Assembly: GCF_041080815.1 (NCBI RefSeq)
Contig: NZ_CP160205.1
Location: 2,976,001-3,040,000, forward strand
DNA: 64,000 nt
Origin: Mucilaginibacter yixingensis
Lineage (GTDB): Bacteria; Bacteroidota; Bacteroidia; Sphingobacteriales; Sphingobacteriaceae
Direction of reading: 5' to 3'
The stretch's first letter is position 1. Each line of letters starts with the position of its first letter. A program made the position numbers and the translations under genes. Positions 45,864 to 53,830 of the stretch are shown piece by piece. The notes beneath the pieces were generated by a model. It saw only the letters and a program-made list of their open reading frames with translations, ran no database searches and was not told where the DNA came from.

Positions 45864-47120
45864 CTAATTTACAAATACAACCGTAAAGCAGTGTAACTGG
45901 TCATTAAACGCGTAGCTGAGGGCAAAACCGTAGTTATCACAAATCTGTTTTACCAGGGTCAGCCCGAGGCCTGTACCCTCAGATTCTGGCGATTTATGGA
46001 AGCGTTGAAAAATGGTTTGTTGATTGAGCGATACTGCCGTACCGGTATTACAAAAGCTTAGCTGCTGGCCGGTTAATTGTACTACTATACGTCCGCCCGG
46101 GCGATTGTGCTGAATGGCGTTGCCCAACAGATTGTTAAGCATAATATTCAGCAGATCACGATTAAGTTTGATGTGGTGCGGCTCCAGCTCTTCACGGATG
46201 ACAATATGTTTGTCAGCCAGCAGTTCCTGAAACTCGATGATCTTTTTACGAACAGTGTCTTGCAGATCAATATCTTCTGCATCGTGCATCAATTTATTTT
46301 CAATGCGCGAGAGCAATAGCATTGAGCGGTTTAATTTTTTCAAACGATCTACCGTTTGGTAAGCTTCGCCAATCAGGGCACCCTGCCTTTCGGTTATATC
46401 ATTATCCTGCATCAGGGTTTCCAGTTTGGAGATGATCACCGCCAGCGGGGTCATCAACTCATGCGATGCGTTTTCGGTAAAACTTTTAAGCGACTGATAA
46501 TCATGAAGCACACGTTGCGACATGGCGGTTACCTCCCGGTTCAGGTCCTGAAACTCATCTATACGGGTATCAACCTGGCAGATGCCATTACGATCGGCCA
46601 CGTTAAATAGTTTAATCTGCTTAAGTGTTTCATAAAATGGTTCCCATAATTTGCGCATCAGGGTGCGGTTGATAAGTAACAGCACCACTAATAAAACAAA
46701 AATGAGCCCCAACGTAATCAGGAAGATCATCCTGATCAAGTCATCCGTTTCAACCTTTGATTCGGTAATATTAATACGATAAAGCTGCGCCCCTACTCTG
46801 ACAGAGCTGGTGAGCATACGGGCAGCTTCGTCTTCATGCTCCTGGTCGTCATAGAAATGGCTATCGGCTATCCGTCTTACAATTGTACTATCCGGAATAG
46901 CGGTAAAACGAATTTTCAGATCATCAGACTTAAATACCTGCGGCAGGCGATGATTTAGGCCAACATAATCAAAGATCTCGTTTTCTTCAACCAGCAAATC
47001 TTTATCAACCTGGTTGGTAAGGATAAGACTGATGGTGAAGTAATAGACAATCCCGGCAATCACTATCATAGAAATAGTGGCCAACAGGCTTACGCGGTTG
47101 TATCGATCCAGCAGTTTCAA
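45864..47120 (-). CDS. sensor histidine kinase
   Basis: 418 residues. TM1 (about 11-34), a periplasmic sensor of about 95 residues (no named fold), TM2 (about 129-151), a linker, HisKA with His220 in NASHELMTPL, then HATPase with N box LNNLLGNAIQHN and GTGLGLTLVKQ. It should phosphorylate the response regulator whose stop codon overlaps its start (4 nt). The periplasmic signal is unknown; the regulon suggests envelope or efflux stress. Confidence 0.94.
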   Translation of the reverse strand: MKLLDRYNRVSLLATISMIVIAGIVYYFTISLILTNQVDKDLLVEENEIFDYVGLNHRLPQVFKSDDLKIRFTAIPDSTIVRRIADSHFYDDQEHEDEAARMLTSSVRVGAQLYRINITESKVETDDLIRMIFLITLGLIFVLLVVLLLINRTLMRKLWEPFYETLKQIKLFNVADRNGICQVDTRIDEFQDLNREVTAMSQRVLHDYQSLKSFTENASHELMTPLAVIISKLETLMQDNDITERQGALIGEAYQTVDRLKKLNRSMLLLSRIENKLMHDAEDIDLQDTVRKKIIEFQELLADKHIVIREELEPHHIKLNRDLLNIMLNNLLGNAIQHNRPGGRIVVQLTGQQLSFCNTGTAVSLNQQTIFQRFHKSPESEGTGLGLTLVKQICDNYGFALSYAFNDQLHCFTVVFVN

Positions 47121-47815
47121 TGGTCTGTAAACTTATAACCCATACCATAGGCAGATTGAATGTAATCGCCGCTGCCGGCATCAATCAGTTTTTTGCGCAG
47201 ATTTTTAATGTGAGAGTAGATGAAATCGAAGTTGTCAGAAATATCTATTTCATCACCCCAAAGGTGCTCGGCAATGGCATTTTTAGAAATCACCTTGCTT
47301 TTGTTGGCTATAAAATATAGCAGCAGCGCATATTCTTTTTTGGTGAGCTTAACCGGCATGCCCGAAACCAGCACCTGTTTAGCCAGCAGATCAACCGTAA
47401 TCTCGTTAAAAACAATCTCCCGGTTACCGTTAAAAGATTTGCGGCGAACAATGGCCATTACACGGGCCTTCAGTTCAGAAAGATGGAAAGGTTTGGTGAG
47501 GTAATCATCGGCGCCGAGGTCAAGCCCTTGCAGGCGATCATCTAAGGAGTTTTTAGCTGAGATGATGAGCACGCCATCCGGATGATGGTTAGCTTTCAGC
47601 GCTTCTAAAATATCCAGACCGCTACCGTTGGGCAAGGTAATATCCAGCAGGATACAATCATACCGGTACATGTTAATTTTTTGCAGCGCAGATGCGTAAT
47701 CGCCTACGGTTTCGCAAACGTTACCACCTTCTGCAAAATAATCCCGGATGCTGTCTCGCAGTCCGGCCTCGTCTTCTACTACCAGTATTTTCACAACGGT
47801 TTCAAAGCTCGCCAT
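47117..47815 (-). CDS. OmpR/PhoB-family response regulator
   Basis: A receiver domain (KILVVEDEAGLRD, phospho-Asp in CILLDITLPNGSG, Lys in DDYLTKPF) and a C-terminal winged helix (KKEYALLLYFIANKSKVISKNAIAEHLWG, HIKNLRKKL). Start choice: the ATG at 47815 touches the regulatory element directly. A GTG at 47794 gives (M)KILVVEDE, the usual family N-terminus, and a 21-nt gap matching the other targets; it may be the real start. Family members bind tandem direct repeats with 11-bp period, as found before this gene and six others nearby. Autoregulation is likely. Confidence 0.94.
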   Translation of the reverse strand: MASFETVVKILVVEDEAGLRDSIRDYFAEGGNVCETVGDYASALQKINMYRYDCILLDITLPNGSGLDILEALKANHHPDGVLIISAKNSLDDRLQGLDLGADDYLTKPFHLSELKARVMAIVRRKSFNGNREIVFNEITVDLLAKQVLVSGMPVKLTKKEYALLLYFIANKSKVISKNAIAEHLWGDEIDISDNFDFIYSHIKNLRKKLIDAGSGDYIQSAYGMGYKFTDH

Positions 47816-47834
47816 TGATTCTGTATAAATTTTG
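47816..47834 (-). promoter_or_regulatory. regulon element 3 (response regulator/kinase operon)
   Basis: On the minus strand CAAAATTTATA CAGAATCA. Its first 15 bases are identical to element 1. It abuts the upstream ATG and lies 21 nt before the GTG at 47794. Confidence 0.65.
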
Positions 47835-47895
47835 GAATAATAATATAGGGCTAAACATACAAAGTACGGCACAAACCTCAAAACACGTTTTTCAC

Positions 47896-47914
47896 CAGAT
47901 TTTCTACAGATTTT
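47896..47914 (+). promoter_or_regulatory. regulon element 4 (PAP2 gene)
   Basis: CAGATTTTCTA CAGATTTT: two identical 8-mers at 11-bp period, the clearest copy, 16 nt before the ATG at 47931. It faces element 3 across a 61-bp gap in the divergent promoter region. Confidence 0.7.
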
Positions 47915-47930
47915 GGCCGTTCATTCGCAA

Positions 47931-48527
47931 ATGCGAATTTTTGGATCTCTACTTATCTGCCTTACTTTACTAACTGCAAAACCCGTAATTGCCCAAAATA
48001 TTGACCTGCGCCTGCTACAACACATTAACGGCCCGACTGGTTCTGCCGATGGCTTGTGGCGCGGTGTTTCTAACAGCGATTATGTTTTTGTGATGGCCAC
48101 TCCTGCCACCATGCTCATCACCGGCATTGCACAACATAATCAGACTTTAAAGGCAGAAGCTTTTGAAACCGGCGGCGCGGTACTGTTATCTCAGGGCGCA
48201 ACTGTTTTATTAAAGGATGTGATACACCGCCAACGCCCTTACCTGGCTTACCCGAATATCATCACCGGAAAAATGAATTCAACCGATTCATCCTTTCCGT
48301 CCGGACACACTTCTGCCGCGTTTGCCACGGCCACATCGCTCAGCCTGGCATTTCCAAAATGGTATGTTATTGCGCCGTCTTTTGCTTATGCAGGTGCCGT
48401 AGGTTATTCGCGCATGTACCTGGGCGTGCACTATCCAAGCGATGTATTGGCAGGGGCGGTAATTGGTGCGGGTTCGGCCTTCTTGACTTTTAAGCTGCAG
48501 CACTGGCTTGAAAAGAAAATTCCATAA
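47931..48527 (+). CDS. PAP2-family membrane-associated phosphatase
   Basis: 198 residues from the ATG at 47931, with a signal peptide (ICLTLLTAKPVIAQ). The three phosphatase motifs are present: KDVIHRQRP, PSGHTSAAFA and SRMYLGVHYPSDVLAG, with catalytic His in each of the last two. Family role: removal of phosphate from lipid phosphates such as undecaprenyl pyrophosphate or phosphatidic acid at the periplasmic face. It is divergent from the response regulator and shares its promoter region, so it is a likely direct target. Confidence 0.92.
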   Translation: MRIFGSLLICLTLLTAKPVIAQNIDLRLLQHINGPTGSADGLWRGVSNSDYVFVMATPATMLITGIAQHNQTLKAEAFETGGAVLLSQGATVLLKDVIHRQRPYLAYPNIITGKMNSTDSSFPSGHTSAAFATATSLSLAFPKWYVIAPSFAYAGAVGYSRMYLGVHYPSDVLAGAVIGAGSAFLTFKLQHWLEKKIP

Positions 48528-48529
48528 TT

Positions 48530-48548
48530 CAATTTTTGTACAGAAAAT
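48530..48548 (+). promoter_or_regulatory. regulon element 5 (PepSY-like gene)
   Basis: CAATTTTTGTA CAGAAAAT, 50 nt before the ATG at 48599 and 2 nt after the PAP2 stop. Confidence 0.5.
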
Positions 48549-48598
48549 TTACCAAATGCCAACAGGATCGGTAGTTAACCTTGTGAAAAACAGATATT

Positions 48599-49036
48599 AT
48601 GAAAAGAAGATCAGCAATGTTAACAATGGCTGCTGTACTGATGGGCGTATCAGCAATGGCGCAAAAAACCAAAATGGTACCTGCAGCGGTAGCCTCGGCT
48701 TTAAAAGCTAAATATCCGCAGGCAACCAAAATAACCTGGGAAAAAGAAAAAGGAAATTTTGAGGCCAATTGGGGAGGCAAATCAGGCGAAGACATGGCAG
48801 CTACGTTTACACCAACAGGCGAATTTGTAGAACAGGTTGAAGCCATTGAACCCACTGCCCTGCCTGCACCCGCCCAGGCCTATATCAAAGCACACTACGC
48901 CGGTAAGAAGGTGAGCGAAGCGGGCAAGGTAACCCATGCCACAGGCAAAACCACTTATGAGGCCGAGATCAAAAAGCTGGAGGTGGTGTTTGACGACAAA
49001 GGCAATTTTATGCAAGCAAGCAAAGAAAACGACTAA
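48599..49036 (+). CDS. PepSY-like periplasmic protein
   Basis: 145 residues with a signal peptide (MLTMAAVLMGVSAMAQ). Two PepSY-like (BLIP-like) repeats: VASALKAKYPQATKITWEKEKGNFEANW and AQAYIKAHYAGKKVSEAGKV, with YEAEIKKLEVVFDDKGNF. This family is common in Bacteroidota next to two-component systems and may bind or modulate periplasmic proteins. No enzyme motif. It has its own element upstream and its own terminator. Confidence 0.88.
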   Translation: MKRRSAMLTMAAVLMGVSAMAQKTKMVPAAVASALKAKYPQATKITWEKEKGNFEANWGGKSGEDMAATFTPTGEFVEQVEAIEPTALPAPAQAYIKAHYAGKKVSEAGKVTHATGKTTYEAEIKKLEVVFDDKGNFMQASKEND

Positions 49037-49071
49037 CCATACCTAATCAGCAAATTGTTCAGTTTTTAGAG

Positions 49072-49095
49072 AAGCCCGTTCATAACGGGCTTTTT
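49072..49095 (+). terminator. terminator of the PepSY-like gene
   Basis: AAGCCCGTT, CATA, AACGGGCTT-type arm, then TTTTT. A perfect stem with a good T-run. Confidence 0.8.
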
Positions 49096-49106
49096 CTATA
49101 AAAATT

Positions 49107-49125
49107 CAGTTTTTCTACAGAATTG
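49107..49125 (+). promoter_or_regulatory. regulon element 6 (Fur-like mini regulator)
   Basis: CAGTTTTTCTA CAGAATTG, 21 nt before the ATG at 49147. It follows the terminator directly, so this gene has its own promoter. Confidence 0.6.
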
Positions 49126-49146
49126 AGTCTTATAATAGCCAGTCAA

Positions 49147-49446
49147 ATGGCAGAACCTTTTCCCCTAAGAGATGCAGATCTGGCTTTTATAATAGGTAAA
49201 CTGCGCGCATCCGGCAAGGTATGGACCACGCAACGAGACGCATTTTACAACTATTTTAACGGGCTTACCACTCCTGCAGACGGCGAAAGCCTATGGTTGC
49301 AAATACGCGCCAAAGGCGTATCTATGAGCCGCGAAACCGTTTATAATACCCTTAAATTATTGCTTGATCTTGGGTTTGCCGACCGGAATTTTAATCCTTC
49401 ACTAAACGCTTATGAATATTGGCCGGTAAGAAACACCAACAGCTAA
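49147..49446 (+). CDS. Fur-like winged-helix protein lacking the dimerisation domain
   Basis: 99 residues from the ATG at 49147 (a TTG at 49123 lies inside the regulatory element). TTQRDAFYNYF, ESLWLQIRAKGVSMSRETVYNTLKLLLDLGFADR and YEYWPV match the DNA-binding half of Fur-family regulators (TxQR; SRxTVYxTLxxLxxxG). The C-terminal metal-binding and dimer domain (HHDH, CxxC) is absent, and the protein ends naturally. It could be a DNA-binding modulator or have another dimer mode. As a candidate target it may add a second layer to the local regulon. Confidence 0.8.
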   Translation: MAEPFPLRDADLAFIIGKLRASGKVWTTQRDAFYNYFNGLTTPADGESLWLQIRAKGVSMSRETVYNTLKLLLDLGFADRNFNPSLNAYEYWPVRNTNS

Positions 49447-49543
49447 TATTATCGCTCCGGCGCTTAAAAATGCCGTTAATTAAATTTAATAACACACACT
49501 TAACACAAGCATAACACCACAGCTTGTTTTAGGCCGCATTTTG

Positions 49544-49562
49544 CAGATTGTGTACAGAATTT
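49544..49562 (+). promoter_or_regulatory. regulon element 7 (phosphoesterase gene)
   Basis: CAGATTGTGTA CAGAATTT, 28 nt before the ATG at 49591. Confidence 0.6.
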
Positions 49563-49590
49563 AAGCTGATCTTTGCGCAAACGTTTATAA

Positions 49591-50745
49591 ATGAAGAAAC
49601 TACTCAGCCTCTGCCTTCTGTTCTCGGCACTTCCCCTGGCATTATTCGCGCAAAAAAACACAACTATTAACATTCTATTTAGTTCTGACGCACACTTCGG
49701 CATCTTCCGCGAGAAATTTCGTGGCGATACCGCAGTTGCAGGCGTTAAAGTTAACGCAGCCATGATTGATCAAATGAATCATCTGGTTACCCAGCGCCTG
49801 CCTCAAGATAAAGGCATCAATGCCGGACAACCCGTTGAGGCCGTTGACTACCTGATACAAACCGGCGATATTGCCAACCGCGAGGAACCGCCTTACCAAA
49901 GCGCAACCGCATCATGGCAGCAGTTCATCAGTGTTTATGGCAACAGTGTTAAATTAAAAGGCCATCAGGATCAGCCTGCTACCCTGTTAATGGTACCGGG
50001 TAATCATGATATTTCTAACGCTATCGGCTTCACCAAAAAAATGGTACCGGCAACAGATCCAACGGCTATGGTGCAGATCTACAACCTGATGCTGCATCCA
50101 GCCCAGCCGCTTACCAATGCTCAGTTTGATTATAAAAAAGATAAGGTAAACTACTCGCATAATATTGGCGGCATACATTTTATGTTCATTACGTTGTGGC
50201 CCGATTCTGCCGAGCGCGTTTGGATGGCGAAAGACCTGCAAACAGTATCACCTCAAACCCCGGTGGTAATTTTTACGCATGATCAGCCTGAATGCGAGGC
50301 CAAACACTTTAGCAATCCTGCTGCGCCGGGCACTTTCCCCGCAGGCAGCAAGTTTGAAAACCTTGTTTCAGAAGTGTACAAAGACGGAAAAGAAGTGAGC
50401 AAAGAAGACGCCGCAACCAACATTGAGCAGCGCGAATGGGTTAAATTTTTGAAGCAACATCCTAACATCAAAGCTTATTTCCACGGCAACAGCAACTGGA
50501 ACCAGTTTTATACCTACCATGGCCCGGATAAGGATGTTAACCTGCCGGTATTCCGTGTAGACTCGCCTATGAAAGGCAAATATTCTGCAAAAGATGAGAC
50601 CAAACTCTCTTTCCAACTAATCAGTCTTGACCCTGCCAGCCAAAACCTAACCGTGCGCGAATGTTTGTGGAACACCAAACCTAATGATGCAACACAGAAA
50701 GTTATTTTCGGCGAAAGCAAAACCATTAGTCTGGCAGTACGTTAA
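49591..50745 (+). CDS. secreted calcineurin-like metallophosphoesterase
   Basis: 384 residues with a signal peptide (LLFSALPLALFAQ). The metallophosphatase motifs are SSDAHFG (D-x-H), QTGDIANR (GD), VPGNHDIS (GNHD), FTHDQPE (H) and FHGNSNWNQF (GH-x-H variant: GNSN replaces the usual GH). It hydrolyses phosphate mono- or diesters in the periplasm with two metal ions. The variant last motif may change metal binding. Last gene of the candidate regulon cluster. Confidence 0.9.
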   Translation: MKKLLSLCLLFSALPLALFAQKNTTINILFSSDAHFGIFREKFRGDTAVAGVKVNAAMIDQMNHLVTQRLPQDKGINAGQPVEAVDYLIQTGDIANREEPPYQSATASWQQFISVYGNSVKLKGHQDQPATLLMVPGNHDISNAIGFTKKMVPATDPTAMVQIYNLMLHPAQPLTNAQFDYKKDKVNYSHNIGGIHFMFITLWPDSAERVWMAKDLQTVSPQTPVVIFTHDQPECEAKHFSNPAAPGTFPAGSKFENLVSEVYKDGKEVSKEDAATNIEQREWVKFLKQHPNIKAYFHGNSNWNQFYTYHGPDKDVNLPVFRVDSPMKGKYSAKDETKLSFQLISLDPASQNLTVRECLWNTKPNDATQKVIFGESKTISLAVR

Positions 50746-51122
50746 AAATATTATAGTGTGTATTAGTCTTTACGGCCTTATTAGGCAGTAAAATGATGAG
50801 AGATAGATATTATTTTGGTAGCATTTAGCAAAAATTAAGTTATCTTTATATATTATAGTTATAGTTTTTGATGGAATCTGCCCGTCATGCATTAAATCGC
50901 ATCAATACTGCCCATCTTTGGTCAAAGATGGAAACGATGAATAAAACAATTTAATGTGATAACGATGCAGGCGGCGAGTTTTTAGATGAAGCCATCCGTT
51001 TGGAAGATGAGTTACTGATTTTGGTAAAACATTGCTACGGATATGGCTAATTACTGATTGTATTTTAAGGCTGACTAACCATCAGCCATCAATCATATTG
51101 CTAACCAATTAAAACTTACGCC
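50746..51122. other. intergenic stretch with a broken small gene
   Basis: No intact gene. It contains the small interrupted frame described at 50871-51050; the first 120 nt are AT-rich and show nothing else. Confidence 0.5.
50871..51050 (+). pseudogene. possible 59-codon gene interrupted by an in-frame TAA
   Basis: An ATG at 50871 opens a frame with 27 codons (starting MESARHALNRINTAH), a TAA at 50952-50954, then in the same frame 31 more codons (GGEFLDEAIRLEDELLILVKHCYG) to a TAA at 51048-51050. Both halves look like real protein and keep one frame, so a nonsense mutation is the simplest reading. No homologue recognised. Confidence 0.35.
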
Positions 51123-51437
51123 ATGACCAACTATCAATCACTCGAAGATGCTTTGGCTGCGCTAAGGCAAAAGGGCTACAATGCCGATTTTACCACGGAA
51201 ACCGAAATTCACTGTCTATATAGCGGCGAATTTGATATGCGGTTTGAGCCGGAAGAATTTCATGTAGATGAATCGTACTGGTTTGATGGGCCAAACGGGT
51301 ACGAAAGCCAAACAAGGCTCTATGCCATCTCTTCACCAATATCCGGCGTTAAAGGAACGCTGGTTGACATGGATGGTAAAGTAGCGGTTACGCTATCTTT
51401 CATTTACCAATCTACGCTCAGCGCAAGGCGAATTTGA
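51123..51437 (+). CDS. small protein of a conserved Bacteroidota family
   Basis: 104 residues, soluble. YQSLEDALAALRQKGYNADF, FHVDESYWFDG and LYAISSPISGVKGTLVD fit a small family often labelled, without good reason, phosphoribosylpyrophosphate synthetase. No catalytic motif of that enzyme is present. Function unknown. It stands alone with a strong terminator behind it. Confidence 0.75.
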   Translation: MTNYQSLEDALAALRQKGYNADFTTETEIHCLYSGEFDMRFEPEEFHVDESYWFDGPNGYESQTRLYAISSPISGVKGTLVDMDGKVAVTLSFIYQSTLSARRI

Positions 51438-51453
51438 AATGTTAAGTTAAAAC

Positions 51454-51485
51454 AAGAAAGCCGCTCTTTGCAGAGCGGCTTTCTT
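51454..51485. terminator. bidirectional terminator
   Basis: AAGAAAGCCGCTCT and AGAGCGGCTTTCTT form a perfect 14-bp stem with a short loop. It serves the convergent genes ending at 51437 and 51489. Confidence 0.85.
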
Positions 51486-51488
51486 ATT

Positions 51489-52367
51489 TTAAAGCGTATT
51501 TTCTTTTTTAACCGGCGCCACAAAAGGCTGTATAAACACCGAGGCAATTACCACAGCCAACCCTAAATAGAACCCAATATTAAGCTCCTTGCTCTCGCCA
51601 AAAATGATAAAAGCCAGGATAATAGAGTAAACAGGCTCCAGGTTAAAACTCATGTTGACGGTAAAAGCAGGGATCCGTTTCAATGATTCGGCAAACATAA
51701 TGTACAGGCCAACGGTGCAGATCAATGCCAGGAAAATCAGGTAAACGGTATCTCTTAACCCAGGGATCAGTACCTTAACCGGGACAAAATGAAGGTACAA
51801 CGGCAATAATACGCCTAACCCAATTGTACCGCTCAGCATCTGGTAAAAGTTAATCTGCCGGCTATCGTAATGTTTCACCAACCGTTCGTTAAAAATGGTG
51901 TAAAGCGCAGAAAAGCAAGAAGATATCACGCCCAAGATAATCCCTGTACGAAACGAACTATCGAAACCAAAAATCAGGCTGATGCCTGCCAGCGTCAGCA
52001 TACTGAAAAACACCTCAGTATACACAAACTTTTTGCGATTGATTAACGGTGAGAGAAACGCCGTAAAGAAACTCGTTAAACAGAAACACACCACCCCTAC
52101 AGAAATATTGGCATAACGGATACTCGCATAAAAGAACAGCCAGTGCGCGGTGAGCAACAGACCCACCCGGCCAATTTTGAGGCGGTCTTTCATCCTCAAC
52201 CTTACCTTTGGTTTAACAACTGTTAAAACCGCCAGCCCACCCAGGGCAGAGAAAGCAACCCTGTACCAAACCAGCAAAACTGCATCAAGCGATATCAGCT
52301 TGCCAAAAACACCGGTAAAACCGGCTATAACAACAGCAAATTGCAGCAGCAAATACTTCTTTTTCAT
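51489..52367 (-). CDS. EamA-family (DMT) transporter
   Basis: 292 residues from the ATG at 52367. About ten hydrophobic helices in two EamA repeats; FSALGGLAVL and NMSFNLEPVYSIILAFIIFGE, the classical end-of-repeat motif, are visible. Export of a metabolite or drug across the inner membrane; substrate unknown. The upstream 170 nt can fold into two hairpins (52436-52495). Confidence 0.9.
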   Translation of the reverse strand: MKKKYLLLQFAVVIAGFTGVFGKLISLDAVLLVWYRVAFSALGGLAVLTVVKPKVRLRMKDRLKIGRVGLLLTAHWLFFYASIRYANISVGVVCFCLTSFFTAFLSPLINRKKFVYTEVFFSMLTLAGISLIFGFDSSFRTGIILGVISSCFSALYTIFNERLVKHYDSRQINFYQMLSGTIGLGVLLPLYLHFVPVKVLIPGLRDTVYLIFLALICTVGLYIMFAESLKRIPAFTVNMSFNLEPVYSIILAFIIFGESKELNIGFYLGLAVVIASVFIQPFVAPVKKENTL

Positions 52368-52435
52368 AAACAACAATGGTCATCCCCCCACTCAGAGATA
52401 AATACTTTAAGATTAAACTAAAAATGAATAGCTAT

Positions 52436-52495
52436 GCTAACCACCTGTACCGGCAGGTTAGCCCAAAAAGGAATCTGATCCTAAAAGATTAGGAT
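52436..52495 (-). promoter_or_regulatory. structured leader upstream of the EamA gene
   Basis: Two stems: ATCCTA/TAGGAT (52478-52495) and GCTAACC/GGTTAGC (52436-52462, with an inner CCTG/CAGG option). They lie 70-130 nt before the start. They could be a regulatory RNA leader or operators. I do not recognise a known riboswitch. Confidence 0.35.
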
Positions 52496-52550
52496 AGTGG
52501 AGGCGATATAGAACTACGGCAATGCATGGCACAAAGGTAGCAAAAGGAAT

Positions 52551-53786
52551 TTAAAAATGGGCAGTTCTTAACTCGGCTATGGTTTTGGCCAGTACGTTTT
52601 TCTCTGTTATTGAGGCTGATAGCTCCATCGCCTGCTGGTAATGACTGATGGCTTGCTCAATTGCTACTGGCCCGCACAAATAGCCCATTAAAGAATGATA
52701 GTGCTGATCGTACGGCAGGTCTAACTGCCCGGACTCAACAATGGCCATCTCATTCCCGTGCACCTTAGCAAATGCGTAAAGGCGATTCAGGGCAGCGGCG
52801 GGCGAAAAAGCAATCAGCAGCAAATGATCATACAACTGCAAAATGTTTTCCCACCGGTTTTTGGCAGTTGGGTTGGTATGCCAGTAAGCAATGGCTGCCT
52901 CGAGATGATATCTGGAGATATCATTACTTTCAAAGGCGTTGATGAGATGGTAGTTGCCGCGTGCCATCAATTGCTCATCCCAGGCATTTTGATCTTGCTC
53001 ATCCAGCAGCACGGCTTCATTTTCAGAATTGATGCGGGCATCCATCCGCGAACTTTGGAAACACATCAGCGCCATCAAAGCCTGCGTTTGCGATGTATTG
53101 GTGAGTGGATTTTCAACCAGCACCAGTAATAACCGCATGGCTTCGGCGCATAGGTCTTTACGGATCAGTTCATCTGCCGTTTTTGAAAAATAGCCTTCGT
53201 TAAAAAGCAGGTAGAGGGTGGTCAACACATTGTCCAAGCGCAACGTTACCTCTGTTTGTGTGGGCGCCTTGATCTGGAAATGATCGTTACGCAACACTTC
53301 GCGAGCCCTCTGCAGGCGTTTCTTAATAGTTTCAGACTTCGCCAGAAATGCACCGGCAATCTCCTTCACGCTAAAACCGCAAAGTATTTGCAGGGCCATG
53401 CATATTTGTGCCTCGGCCGCATTGACCGGGTTACACACCGCAAAAATCATAGCCAACTGACTATCAGCTATCACCTCATTGCTAAACTCAAATTCAGGAT
53501 TGATAACCTGCTCGTCAAAATCAATCTCCCCCCTAACCTTATCATCAAAAACCGCCAGGTGCTTAAAATGATCCCTTACCTTATTTTTAGCAACGGTGTA
53601 GAGCCAAGCCGTAGGATTTTCAGGCACACCCTTCAATGCCCATGTTTCTGATGCTTTCAGGAAAGTATCGGCAGCAATGTCTTCAGCCGTTTCGATATGT
53701 TTCAGGTTGAAGGTTTTGCAAAGCACAGCAACTATTTTGCTGTACTCAGTTCTGAACAAATGCGGTGTAATTTCTGGCTGATACAT
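52551..53786 (-). CDS. ECF42-like RNA polymerase sigma factor with long C-terminal extension
   Basis: 411 residues from the ATG at 53786. An N-terminal sigma2 (VLCKTFNLKHIETAEDIAADTFLKASETW, AWLYTVAKNKVRDHF), sigma4 (AEAQICMALQILCGFSVKEIAGAFLAKSETIKKRLQRAREVL), then about 200 residues of TPR-like extension (DUF6596: LYLLFNEGYFSKTADELIRKDLCAEAMRLL). ECF42 factors lack a classic anti-sigma and are paired with YCII/DGPF proteins; that partner lies just upstream. A longer frame to 53888 exists, but it overlaps the YCII gene out of frame and reads through a hairpin. Confidence 0.93.
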   Translation of the reverse strand: MYQPEITPHLFRTEYSKIVAVLCKTFNLKHIETAEDIAADTFLKASETWALKGVPENPTAWLYTVAKNKVRDHFKHLAVFDDKVRGEIDFDEQVINPEFEFSNEVIADSQLAMIFAVCNPVNAAEAQICMALQILCGFSVKEIAGAFLAKSETIKKRLQRAREVLRNDHFQIKAPTQTEVTLRLDNVLTTLYLLFNEGYFSKTADELIRKDLCAEAMRLLLVLVENPLTNTSQTQALMALMCFQSSRMDARINSENEAVLLDEQDQNAWDEQLMARGNYHLINAFESNDISRYHLEAAIAYWHTNPTAKNRWENILQLYDHLLLIAFSPAAALNRLYAFAKVHGNEMAIVESGQLDLPYDQHYHSLMGYLCGPVAIEQAISHYQQAMELSASITEKNVLAKTIAELRTAHF

Positions 53787-53792
53787 AAAAAG

Positions 53793-53822
53793 AAAGCCTT
53801 TGCCGTTAATGGCAAAGGCTTT
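53793..53822 (-). terminator. terminator-like hairpin abutting the sigma start codon
   Basis: On the minus strand AAAGCCTTTGCC and GGCAAAGGCTTT form a perfect 12-bp stem with a 6-nt loop, then CTTTTT and at once the ATG of the sigma gene. It looks like a Rho-independent terminator placed between the YCII stop and the sigma start, so sigma expression may depend on read-through. Confidence 0.7.
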
Positions 53823-53830
53823 TATAAGTT

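Noticed and set aside
51123..51437. Phosphoribosylpyrophosphate synthetase
   Set aside because: This label is often carried by the small family, but the protein is 104 residues and has no PRPP-binding motif.
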